A DNA stretch of 14,634 bases from DATKGN01 sp964385705 (lineage in GTDB: Bacteria > Patescibacteriota > Microgenomatia > UBA10105 > UBA927), in contig CAYLQG010000038.1 of the NCBI GenBank assembly GCA_964385705.1, positions 1-14,634 of the forward strand, read 5' to 3'. The stretch's first letter is position 1. The number at the start of each line of letters is the position of its first letter. A model generated the notes under the pieces. That model was not told the origin of the DNA, made no database searches, and was given only the letters and a program-made list of their open reading frames with translations. Positions 5,517 to 11,022 of this stretch are shown here, one piece after another. The position numbers were made by a program, and so were the translations under genes.

Positions 5517-5545
5517 TTTATACCACGGGGAAAATGAAAATGCAA
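5517..5545 (-). promoter_or_regulatory. Promoter for the HEAT-like hypothetical gene
   Basis: Minus strand: TTGCAT (5545-5540; 4 of 6), 17-bp spacer, TATAAA (5522-5517; 5 of 6). The predicted start is near 5510, about 17 nt before ATG 5493, with no Shine-Dalgarno in the short leader. Confidence 0.65.
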
Positions 5546-5556
5546 GAAAATGAAGA

Positions 5557-5718
5557 CTACCGTTTAAAAATCATACGCATGATATCTTCCGTGGCTCTCA
5601 TTAAAGCTGCCCCTACTTTTTGGGCGCCCTCCAAAGCCCGTCGTAATACCTCCGTCTTATTTCGGGAGTCTTCAAATTTATCGTACGAATTATTTAATTC
5701 CTGGGTTTCCTCTGCCAT
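5557..5718 (-). CDS. Small hypothetical protein, 53 residues, overlapping the upstream gene
   Basis: ATG at 5718 (MAEETQELNNSYDKFEDSR...) to TAG at 5557-5559. The second half, RRALEGAQKVGAALMRATED then IMRMIFKR, is a strongly amphipathic helix. The start lies inside the 3' end of the preceding gene (overlap 29 nt in another frame), which suggests translational coupling. The ORF fills the space between that gene and the promoter of the next one. The Shine-Dalgarno is weak. No family recognised. The amino-acid composition looks protein-like rather than random, but the short length keeps confidence moderate. Confidence 0.5.
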   Translation of the reverse strand: MAEETQELNNSYDKFEDSRNKTEVLRRALEGAQKVGAALMRATEDIMRMIFKR

Positions 5719-6256
5719 AGTAAACTTGCGACTGTGACTGCGTATAGAATAGCATAAACTGGTAGAGGAGTCGATAAAAATGCTTAAAGTAGAGGGTTAG
5801 GTAAAAGGTAAGTTCGTTCTCTGATATCGATTCGGGTGCATCAAAGTAGGCCTGCATGAAATCTTCGATCGACCGTTTCTGAACGTAGGCATGCTGTGAT
5901 TCAAGATGTTTCTGACTCCAATGCTCCTGATGGTGCTCGAGTGTGGCTAAATAGGCGGGTGTGTTGCTGGCGAAATCCTTCTCACAGGCGATATTAGCGC
6001 TATAGAGGATCATGCGCGTCGTCACGGCGCTGTCGTGGCCGAATTCGGTCATCTGCCGTATTTTTTCCAAAAATTCCTTCGTCGGGTGGTCGGGAAGGTC
6101 AACGTGGAGCTCAGCGCAGAGGTAGACCTTACTTAATTCCTCCATCCAGTTCTTTTCGCTCCGTGTGAGGCCGCACTTTTGAGGGTTATTGACGCACTCA
6201 GTCACAAATACGCTTGCGCTGTCTTTCAGCGACTGGACGATACGCGTATCAATCAT
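5690..6256 (-). CDS. Hypothetical protein, helical, 188 residues
   Basis: Begins MIDTRIVQSLKDSASVFVTE and has two Cys in the first third (CVNNPQKCG), then a His/Gln-rich middle (HHQEHWSQKHLESQHAYVQK, about residues 107-126). The C-terminal region is rich in Phe and Tyr (LTFYLTLYFKHFYRLLYQFM). That stretch is hydrophobic but contains Lys, His and Arg, so I read it as a buried helix or amphipathic membrane-associated segment rather than a clear transmembrane span. No family recognised. ATG 6256 has a good AGGTGG Shine-Dalgarno (6261-6266) and its own predicted promoter. A small overlapping ORF follows. It is part of the hypothetical block inserted between rplA and rplJ. Confidence 0.8.
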   Translation of the reverse strand: MIDTRIVQSLKDSASVFVTECVNNPQKCGLTRSEKNWMEELSKVYLCAELHVDLPDHPTKEFLEKIRQMTEFGHDSAVTTRMILYSANIACEKDFASNTPAYLATLEHHQEHWSQKHLESQHAYVQKRSIEDFMQAYFDAPESISENELTFYLTLYFKHFYRLLYQFMLFYTQSQSQVYYGRGNPGIK

Positions 6257-6272
6257 AAGACCACCTGATATT

Positions 6273-6301
6273 ACTGTAGAACGTTATACGCAGCTTGTAA
6301 A
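6273..6301 (-). promoter_or_regulatory. Promoter upstream of the 5690-6256 gene
   Basis: Minus strand: TTTACA (6301-6296; 5 of 6), 17-bp spacer, TACAGT (6278-6273; 4 of 6). The predicted start falls at or just before the AGGTGG Shine-Dalgarno, giving a very short leader. Confidence 0.45.
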
Positions 6302-6326
6302 GGAAGCGTCTGCCTATGGTTTCGTA

Positions 6327-6755
6327 TCAGTTATGATTTTTATCGTATTCATCAAGATATTGGCGACCTGATTTTCTGGCTGATTCTAAAAGTTTTTTGT
6401 CCTCCTGAGCTGAGCTTGAGGACAACCGGGAGATATGTTTAATAGCAGTATCAATCTCATCGCGCAGAATCTCTGTGTCCGGACGGCGCCCTGCAATAGC
6501 ATCTAAGAGCGTACTTCTGATTTGTTCCTCCTGTTGGGGCGTCGGGGGTTTCCTTCCGGTTATGTCATTGGTGATGGCATGTTGCAAGGAAAATGATATC
6601 AGCGCCGGGTCAATAAAATTCAGACCGTATTCAAGTATTTCTACGCTGAGTTGTCCGAGCGTCGTGATGCTGCCCGGCTTTCCCTCTTTTGTGTCGCGGT
6701 AGGAAAAGAGGGAAGAATCCGCGCTCTTCCAAAATTCCTGAGGCTGTGTTCCCAT
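6327..6755 (-). CDS. Hypothetical protein, about 142 residues
   Basis: From ATG 6755 the protein begins MGTQPQEFWKSADSSLFSYR. The centre has a hydrophobic helix (LSVEILEYGLNFIDPALISF); the C-terminal half is charged and helical (AGRRPDTEILRDEIDTAIKH, then a Ser-rich turn and DKKLLESARKSGRQYLDEYD). No signal peptide and no family recognised. A TTG 39 nt upstream (6794) would give 155 residues and would sit 3 nt after the stop of the preceding gene, allowing coupling. However, that TTG is part of a perfect TTGACA whose 17-bp-spaced partner TAGCCT lies 10 nt before ATG 6755. I therefore prefer the ATG on a near-leaderless mRNA; the choice is not certain. Confidence 0.75.
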   Translation of the reverse strand: MGTQPQEFWKSADSSLFSYRDTKEGKPGSITTLGQLSVEILEYGLNFIDPALISFSLQHAITNDITGRKPPTPQQEEQIRSTLLDAIAGRRPDTEILRDEIDTAIKHISRLSSSSAQEDKKLLESARKSGRQYLDEYDKNHN

Positions 6756-6765
6756 ATATATGTAT

Positions 6766-6794
6766 AGGCTAGCTGAGACAATTTCTATTGTCAA
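6766..6794 (-). promoter_or_regulatory. Promoter with overlapping inverted repeat, near-leaderless
   Basis: Minus strand: TTGACA (6794-6789), 17-bp spacer, TAGCCT (6771-6766; 3 of 6). A perfect inverted repeat GACAAT-AGAA-ATTGTC overlaps the -35 and could be an operator. The -10 ends 10 nt before ATG 6755. Confidence 0.4.
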
Positions 6795-6797
6795 TTA

Positions 6798-7217
6798 CTA
6801 TCCGGTTTCTTTCGAGCGTGTTCCTTTTGGCCTGCCGCCTTCTTCCGCGGCGATCATACGGTCGAGAAATTCACCATGTATCCGATATTGAAGGGCGATA
6901 TCCGGCCGGGTAAAAGCTAACCCGCAGACTCGCTCTTTCCGATCCGACAGGAGACCGAATGTAAATTGTGCTTCTCCCTCAGGAGGAGTGTCATCATATA
7001 ACTCACTCCGGAGCCTCGCATAAAGATGTTTAAGGTTTGTTACCGTAAAGTGGGGCCACGTGACAAGATGAGCTTTCCCTGTTTGATTTTTGACATATAT
7101 GCCTTCGATTGTCGTTGGAATCGTTGCTTTCACATCAGGGAGCGACTCAATGGTTGCGATGAGTTTGTCTTCAACGTCTTTCCGTTTAGATGGTCCGTTT
7201 TTATGCGTATTACCCAT
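6798..7217 (-). CDS. Hypothetical protein, 139 residues
   Basis: Basic N-terminus (MGNTHKNGPSKRKDVEDKL), a predicted alpha/beta core including KAHLVTWPHFTVTNLKHLYA and FGLLSDRKERVCGLAF, and a basic C-terminal tail (EEGGRPKGTRSKETG). The tail and head look nucleic-acid-binding in charge, but no motif is recognised and this is only composition. No signal peptide or membrane segment. ATG 7217 lacks a Shine-Dalgarno, but a good promoter has its -10 12 nt upstream. It starts about 50 nt downstream of rplA on the same strand with no terminator between, so it can also be read by transcripts from rplKA. Confidence 0.8.
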   Translation of the reverse strand: MGNTHKNGPSKRKDVEDKLIATIESLPDVKATIPTTIEGIYVKNQTGKAHLVTWPHFTVTNLKHLYARLRSELYDDTPPEGEAQFTFGLLSDRKERVCGLAFTRPDIALQYRIHGEFLDRMIAAEEGGRPKGTRSKETG

Positions 7218-7229
7218 AGATGAGACCGT

Positions 7230-7258
7230 ACTATACGGGGTTTAGGCTGTTATAGCAA
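7230..7258 (-). promoter_or_regulatory. Promoter downstream of rplA, near-leaderless
   Basis: Minus strand: TTGCTA (7258-7253; 4 of 6), 17-bp spacer, TATAGT (7235-7230; 5 of 6). Twelve nt separate the -10 from ATG 7217, so the predicted leader is about 5-6 nt. Confidence 0.55.
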
Positions 7259-7266
7259 GTTGAGTC

Positions 7267-8124
7267 TCACCCAAGCGCGACTTTGACGCCTGGTCCCATG
7301 GTGGCGGTGAGGGTGGCGCGTGCGATCTTATTGGCGCCGACTGCTTTGACAACGGCTTCGATATTTTCAGTAAGCTTCTTGTCATCAAATGAGACTTTGC
7401 CGACTGATAAGTGAATAAGCGGCTGATCCGGTTCTGTTTTAAAGTTAACCTGCCCGTGGGAAAGTTCTTTAGCACGTTTCTCAGGATCAGGGGAAACAGT
7501 ACCGTTTTTCGGATTCGGCATGAGCCCTTTCGGTCCTAAAACACGGGCGACTTTAGCCAGTTTCGGCATCATACTTGGGTGGGCCACAAGGATGTCAAAG
7601 TCTATTTTTCCGTCGGTGACTGCGGCGATAACCGCATCGTCAGCGATCACGACCCGGACTTCTTTGCCTGTTCCATGCGGTAGAGAAACTGATCCCCTAA
7701 AATCCTTTTTTTCTCCCAACATCTGGACATTTAAGTTTATGTGCATCTCTACAGTACCATCGAATTTCGTGAGACTTGTTCGCTTGACAAGAGACACTGC
7801 GTCACCGAGGATATAGAGTTTATTTTTTTCAATAAGGGAGGCTTTTTCGATATACTGCTTTGAACGGACCTTGGCTTTATGTTCTTTTTTTGCTTTCTTG
7901 CCGTCTTTCGGAGTTTCGGCGCCTTCGACCTCTTCAATAAGCTTTTTAAACTCCGGGCGTATGTCCGTTCCTTCGACAACGGAGACCCGTTCGCCGCCAT
8001 GGAGCCCGACGCCCTCGACTTTGGATTTTTTGGAATCCTTCGTTTGCCGGCGTGCGTCAGCTCTGCGTTTTTGCTCTTTTTCCTGTGATTCATCGCCTAA
8101 TTTGGCGACTCTGATTTTACCCAT
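7267..8124 (-). CDS. rplA: 50S ribosomal protein L1 with long N-terminal extension
   Basis: 285 residues against about 230 in most bacteria. The canonical L1 start corresponds to SKQYIEKASLIEKNKLY at about residue 88, followed by FDGTVEMHINLNV, LPHGTGKEVRVVI, VLGPKGLMPNPKNGTVSPD (the conserved rRNA-contact loop) and the C-terminal GANKIARATLTATMGPGVKV. The extra 80 or so N-terminal residues are rich in Lys, Arg and Glu and contain a GVGLHGGERVSVVEGTDIRP segment. Such extensions are, from my recollection of the family, typical of Microgenomates-type L1. ATG at 8124 follows a T-rich stretch without a Shine-Dalgarno. It is co-transcribed with rplK, from which it is separated only by a fold-back octamer array. 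Confidence 0.97.
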   Translation of the reverse strand: MGKIRVAKLGDESQEKEQKRRADARRQTKDSKKSKVEGVGLHGGERVSVVEGTDIRPEFKKLIEEVEGAETPKDGKKAKKEHKAKVRSKQYIEKASLIEKNKLYILGDAVSLVKRTSLTKFDGTVEMHINLNVQMLGEKKDFRGSVSLPHGTGKEVRVVIADDAVIAAVTDGKIDFDILVAHPSMMPKLAKVARVLGPKGLMPNPKNGTVSPDPEKRAKELSHGQVNFKTEPDQPLIHLSVGKVSFDDKKLTENIEAVVKAVGANKIARATLTATMGPGVKVALG

Positions 8125-8136
8125 AATTAAAAAAAC

Positions 8137-8206
8137 GTTACTTGGTTACTTTGTTACATGGTTACTTAGCTTTTTTTGCTAAGTAACGAAGTAACTAACT
8201 AACCAA
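8137..8206. repeat. Fold-back octamer array A3 in the rplK-rplA spacer
   Basis: GTTACTTG, GTTACTTT, GTTACATG and GTTACTTAGC (8137-8170), a T7 loop, then GCTAAGTAAC (8178-8187) and further AAGTAAC / TAACTAAC units up to the rplK stop codon at 8207-8209. The inner stem is a perfect 10 bp. The array occupies nearly the whole intercistronic region. It belongs to the same unit family as the arrays around the four-helix-bundle gene. Confidence 0.9.
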
Positions 8207-8635
8207 TTAACTTTCCACCTCGATCCCCATGCTTCTTGCCGTTCCCATAACCACCTTTATAGCGGCTTCAACGGTATTTGCATTCATATCCGGTAATTTA
8301 TCTGTTGCGATCTGCTTGACCTGTTCTTTCGTAAGTTTTCCTGCTACTTCACGGCCGGCTTTGCCGCCACCTTTATCGATACCCAGCGTCTTTTTAATCA
8401 TTGCTGAAACCGGCGGAAGCTTCGTGATGAACGTAAACGTTCGATCTTCAAAAACGGTGATGACTGCGGGGATGATCTGACCTTTGAGTTTTGACGTCTT
8501 TTCATTGTAGGCTTTGACGAATTCCATGATCGGAAGTCCGTGCTGACCAAGGGCGGGACCGACAGGGGGAGCTGCCGTTGCTTCACCGGCTTTAAGGTTT
8601 AATTTGATAATCGTTTTGACTTTTTTTGCGGCCAT
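8207..8635 (-). CDS. rplK: 50S ribosomal protein L11
   Basis: 142 residues, normal length. Signature N-terminal domain KLNLKAGEATAAPPVGPALG followed by QHGLPIMEFVKAYNEKT, then FEDRTFTFITKLPPVSAMI and the C-terminal rRNA-binding domain with KKTLGIDKGGGKAGREVAGK, ending VVMGTARSMGIEVES. L11 forms the GTPase-associated centre with 23S rRNA. ATG at 8635 has no evident Shine-Dalgarno: an AT-rich stretch and an octamer array precede it. Normally nusG would be immediately upstream; here a divergent gene intervenes and rplK has its own predicted promoter and structured leader. Confidence 0.98.
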   Translation of the reverse strand: MAAKKVKTIIKLNLKAGEATAAPPVGPALGQHGLPIMEFVKAYNEKTSKLKGQIIPAVITVFEDRTFTFITKLPPVSAMIKKTLGIDKGGGKAGREVAGKLTKEQVKQIATDKLPDMNANTVEAAIKVVMGTARSMGIEVES

Positions 8636-8644
8636 ATTTTAATT

Positions 8645-8710
8645 GGTTACTTAGTTACTTGGTTATTGGTTACTTGGTTTTTTAAATGACGAAGTAACTT
8701 ACTAACTATC
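8645..8710. repeat. Fold-back octamer array A4 upstream of rplK
   Basis: GGTTACTTAGTTACTTGG plus further GTTAY units (8645-8677), a T-rich loop, then GAAGTAACTTACTAACTATC (8691-8710). GTTACTT / AAGTAAC (8669-8675 / 8692-8698) forms the inner stem. It lies within the rplK leader, ending 9 nt from the start codon. Confidence 0.85.
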
Positions 8711-8716
8711 TAAATA

Positions 8717-8810
8717 CGTCGGGAAGTGGTACGAAAGAAAGAATTGCCTGAAGTCTGCTTTGCTTTACGATCGAAACCTTCCCGGTTTCTCCCTCGCCAA
8801 TCTTCCGACG
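8717..8810 (-). promoter_or_regulatory. Structured leader upstream of rplK
   Basis: A long-range stem CGTCGGGAAG (8717-8726) / CTTCCGACG (8802-8810; one bulged base) encloses about 75 nt, including a perfect hairpin GAAACC-TTCCC-GGTTTC (8773-8789). It lies between the predicted rplK promoter and the A4 array. By position it could be the L1 (or L11) autoregulatory site, but I cannot point to the L1-binding consensus. Confidence 0.4.
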
Positions 8811-8825
8811 GACGAAGTAAATTGA

Positions 8826-8855
8826 ACTATATCATATCAATGCCGTTGTTGGCAA
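8826..8855 (-). promoter_or_regulatory. Promoter for rplK-rplA
   Basis: Minus strand: TTGCCA (8855-8850; 4 of 6), 18-bp spacer, TATAGT (8831-8826; 5 of 6). The predicted start near 8819 yields a leader of about 184 nt. It lies in the short region between rplK and the divergent gene at 8915. Confidence 0.5.
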
Positions 8856-8914
8856 GACTAGGGCATTTATGCTCTTGCAAAAGAGGGGAATATGCGTGAT
8901 CATAGAAGGTGATT

Positions 8915-10072
8915 ATGGCAAAAAGACGACATACGAGAAGTGTGCGCCGACCGGGTTTTTTGTTCAACTGGGGACCGGTCGTCCTGTTGTTTTCGCTACT
9001 TATCGGACTTGTTGTGCTTGTCGTGGCATCCTCACGAACGACCGAAATCAGGGATTTAGCCTCAAAATGCAATCCGAACAGCTGCAATCAGTGTCAAAAC
9101 GGCAGCATGTGGCAGATTACGAATTTTACGAATTGCCCTGCTGAGCCGGACGGGGATATTCAATTGTGTAATGGAACCGGTCGTGTGGGGCTTTGCGGAG
9201 GTGCGCAATATTGCTGTCCGGGATATGGTTCACACTGGACGACAGATATGAGTGCATGTGCAGGAAATACGTATTCCGGTCCGTGTGTGGCACCGGCAAC
9301 GACAACGACTCCGACAACAAATCCGACGACCACCAATCCGCCCAATACCGATACGCCGACGAATACACCGACTAACACCCCGACAAATACGCCGACTAAC
9401 ACCCCGATGACGTATTATTATTACGATACCCCGACTCCATATTATTACAATTACAACACACCGACGAATTCGCCGACGCTGACGCCCACTCCGACATTTT
9501 ATATATTAAGTGCCTGCGGGCAAACATGTGCCGATAATTTGGATTGTCCGGGTGGGCTCGTTTGTGTGACCCAATTGACCGGCGGGAAAGTATGCCGTAA
9601 TGCATTCTGCTCGGGAGAGTCCTCGTGTATCTGCGGGGACAGTTCAACCGGTGGTAATTTAACCGTCGTGCCGTCAATCGCCGAGCCGACACCCGTCACC
9701 TCAGGACGCACGATCGCCTTGTCCGTATCGACGTTTACCAATGGTAACGGCGAGACGAATGATACGCCGACGATCTCGGGCATCAGTGAGCCCGGTGCGA
9801 CCATTGATATCTCCATTTTGCCCGATGGAGTGAACGGCGAAGTCATTGCGGATTCAGCAGGAAAGTGGTCCTGGAGGCCGACGAAACCATTATCAGCCGG
9901 TAAAAAGGATCTTCTGGTGGTTGCAAAGCTTGCGGACGGGCAGGGTCAGGTTAAGCAATCCTTCACTGTCATTGCTTCCGCAAAAGGCGGCTTCGGATGG
10001 GGATGGATCATCCTCATCATGGTCCTTGTGGCCGTAGGATTCGGCGCGTACGTATACTACAAATCGCTGTAG
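8915..10072 (+). CDS. Membrane-anchored Cys-rich surface protein with Thr/Pro linker and Ig-like domain
   Basis: 385 residues from ATG 8915. The basic N-terminus (AKRRHTRSVRR) is followed by a transmembrane helix (about residues 20-40, PVVLLFSLLIGLVVLVV). Next comes a first Cys-rich module (NPNSCNQC...LCGGAQYCCPGYG, about 50-125), then a Thr/Pro/Asn linker with TNTP repeats and YYYY patches. A second Cys module follows (CGQTCADNLDCPGGLVC to SCIC), then an Ig-like domain (TISGISEPGATIDISILPDG to FTVIA) and a C-terminal transmembrane helix (WGWIILIMVLVAVGFGAYVYY). The layout indicates a cell-surface protein with domains outside the membrane, stiffened by the linker. ATG 8915 is preferred over GTG 8909 because AGAAGG (8904-8909) lies 5 nt upstream. 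It is transcribed against its neighbours and sits inside the normally continuous nusG-rplK operon, so it looks like an insertion. Confidence 0.88.
   Translation: MAKRRHTRSVRRPGFLFNWGPVVLLFSLLIGLVVLVVASSRTTEIRDLASKCNPNSCNQCQNGSMWQITNFTNCPAEPDGDIQLCNGTGRVGLCGGAQYCCPGYGSHWTTDMSACAGNTYSGPCVAPATTTTPTTNPTTTNPPNTDTPTNTPTNTPTNTPTNTPMTYYYYDTPTPYYYNYNTPTNSPTLTPTPTFYILSACGQTCADNLDCPGGLVCVTQLTGGKVCRNAFCSGESSCICGDSSTGGNLTVVPSIAEPTPVTSGRTIALSVSTFTNGNGETNDTPTISGISEPGATIDISILPDGVNGEVIADSAGKWSWRPTKPLSAGKKDLLVVAKLADGQGQVKQSFTVIASAKGGFGWGWIILIMVLVAVGFGAYVYYKSL
9362..9409 (+). repeat. In-frame 12-bp tandem repeat coding for TNTP units
   Basis: Four successive 12-mers of the form AAYACNCCGACN encode Asn-Thr-Pro-Thr in the linker of the surface protein. 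Units alternate between AATAC and AACAC, an arrangement prone to length variation between strains. Confidence 0.75.
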
Positions 10073-10129
10073 TTTAATCTGATTCAGGGAGTAACGCATA
10101 ATTCCTTTCCTGGTAGTCAATAAAGAAGA

Positions 10130-10165
10130 CTATAACTTTGACACCTGAAGGAAGTTGAGTTTAAT
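10130..10165 (-). pseudogene. Degenerate copy of the nusG 3' end (copy 3)
   Basis: Minus strand reads IKLNFLQVSKL-stop. Compared with the genuine nusG end (VELDFLQVSKL-stop), five codons differ synonymously, three residues are replaced (V to I, E to K, D to N), and the stop is TAG in both. An upstream in-frame TGA isolates it, and it is not a gene. Confidence 0.8.
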
Positions 10166-10203
10166 CCGAAACTCCGTTCATCGGGATCTCGCTCTGATAA
10201 GAT

Positions 10204-10239
10204 TTATAATTTACTAACTTGAAGGAAGTCCAGCTCGAT
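10204..10239 (-). pseudogene. Degenerate copy of the nusG 3' end (copy 2)
   Basis: Minus strand reads IELDFLQVSKL-stop. Over the last 10 codons every residue equals nusG, yet five codons (L, D, L, V, S) are different synonyms, the serine being TCA versus AGT, and the stop is TAA versus TAG. The preceding bases lead straight into the 23-bp repeat at the scaffold gap. Confidence 0.85.
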
Positions 10240-10244
10240 CAGAC

Positions 10245-10267
10245 GCTTCGCTTTGGATTTCGCTAGA
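10245..10267. repeat. Left copy of a 23-bp direct repeat abutting the assembly gap
   Basis: The 23 bases ending at 10267 (beginning GCTTCGCTTTGG) are identical to 10368-10390, and both copies touch the N run. Confidence 0.95.
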
Positions 10268-10367
10268 NNNNNNNNNNNNNNNNNNNNNNNNNNNNNNNNN
10301 NNNNNNNNNNNNNNNNNNNNNNNNNNNNNNNNNNNNNNNNNNNNNNNNNNNNNNNNNNNNNNNNNNN
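10268..10367. other. Scaffold gap of exactly 100 N
   Basis: One hundred N, the conventional placeholder for a gap of unknown length. The flanking sequences are the two copies of the 23-bp repeat, so either the ends really overlap or a repeat-bounded segment is missing. Confidence 0.98.
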
Positions 10368-10390
10368 GCTTCGCTTTGGATTTCGCTAGA
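10368..10390. repeat. Right copy of the 23-bp direct repeat abutting the assembly gap
   Basis: Identical to 10245-10267; it ends 5 nt before the nusG stop codon (10396-10398). If the two copies are one, copy 2 of the nusG tail would lie 69 nt (23 codons, in frame) after the nusG stop. Confidence 0.95.
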
Positions 10391-10395
10391 TGAGT

Positions 10396-11019
10396 CTATA
10401 ATTTTGATACTTGTAAGAAATCTAGCTCAACAGGCGTTTCGCGGCCGAATATTGATACGAGGACTTTTACTTTACCCTTTTCTTCATCAATTGCATCAAT
10501 TGTGCCCAGGAAATCAGCGAAGGGTCCGTCAACGATTTTCACCGCTTCACCCATGGAGAAGGATGTTTTGTATTTCGGCGCTTCCATCTGCATGAATTTG
10601 AGAATCGTTCCGACTTCACTTTCCGAGATCGGGGTAGGTTTATTGCCGGCCCCTACGAATGCCGTTACGCCCTGCGTAGTCCTTACTGCCAGCCATGATT
10701 CATCATCCAGGACCATTTTGACAAGGATGTATCCGGGAAAAATCTTCTCCTTCTGTTCTTCTTTTTTACCGTGCTTCACTGTGACGATATTGCGGGTCGG
10801 GACGACAATGTCGAAAATTTTATCAGCGAGCTTCATGGTTTCGATGCGCTGTTTCAGATTCGTTGAGACTTTGTTTTCATGACCTGAATATGTATGGACA
10901 ACGTACCATTTGGCGTTGGCGGGGGCGACGCGCGGTTTCACTTCCTCAATAACCGGCGGAGCTGCCGGGTGTGCTACTTCAGTTTTCTTTTCTTCTTGAA
11001 CTATTGTTTGATCAGTCAT
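10396..11019 (-). CDS. nusG: Transcription termination/antitermination factor NusG
   Basis: 207 residues. A Pro/Glu/Ala-rich N-terminal extension of about 35 residues precedes the NGN domain, which starts at AKWYVVHTYSGHENKV and includes VKHGKKEEQKEKIFPGYILV and TQGVTAFVG. The C-terminal KOW domain is GEAVKIVDGPFADFLGTIDA through FGRETPVELDFLQVSKL, the classic family ending. NusG binds RNA polymerase and couples it to Rho or the ribosome. It begins 4 nt after the secE stop with no Shine-Dalgarno of its own, so it is likely translationally coupled to secE. Unusually, the region just downstream contains two extra degenerate copies of its last codons and an assembly gap. Confidence 0.98.
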   Translation of the reverse strand: MTDQTIVQEEKKTEVAHPAAPPVIEEVKPRVAPANAKWYVVHTYSGHENKVSTNLKQRIETMKLADKIFDIVVPTRNIVTVKHGKKEEQKEKIFPGYILVKMVLDDESWLAVRTTQGVTAFVGAGNKPTPISESEVGTILKFMQMEAPKYKTSFSMGEAVKIVDGPFADFLGTIDAIDEEKGKVKVLVSIFGRETPVELDFLQVSKL

Positions 11020-11022
11020 ACG

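Noticed and set aside
8869..9144. Plus-strand open frame overlapping the start of the surface-protein gene
   Set aside because: It is out of frame with the gene that has the clear membrane helix and Shine-Dalgarno, and has no features of its own.
9160..9402. Val/Gly-rich minus-strand open frames under the surface-protein gene
   Set aside because: They are antisense readings of the Thr/Pro repeat; repetitive composition only.
10268..10398. Stop-codon readthrough from nusG into the in-frame tail copy
   Set aside because: It requires assuming the gap is zero length, the extension lacks any NusG-like function, and copy 3 is out of frame. A duplication scar is simpler.
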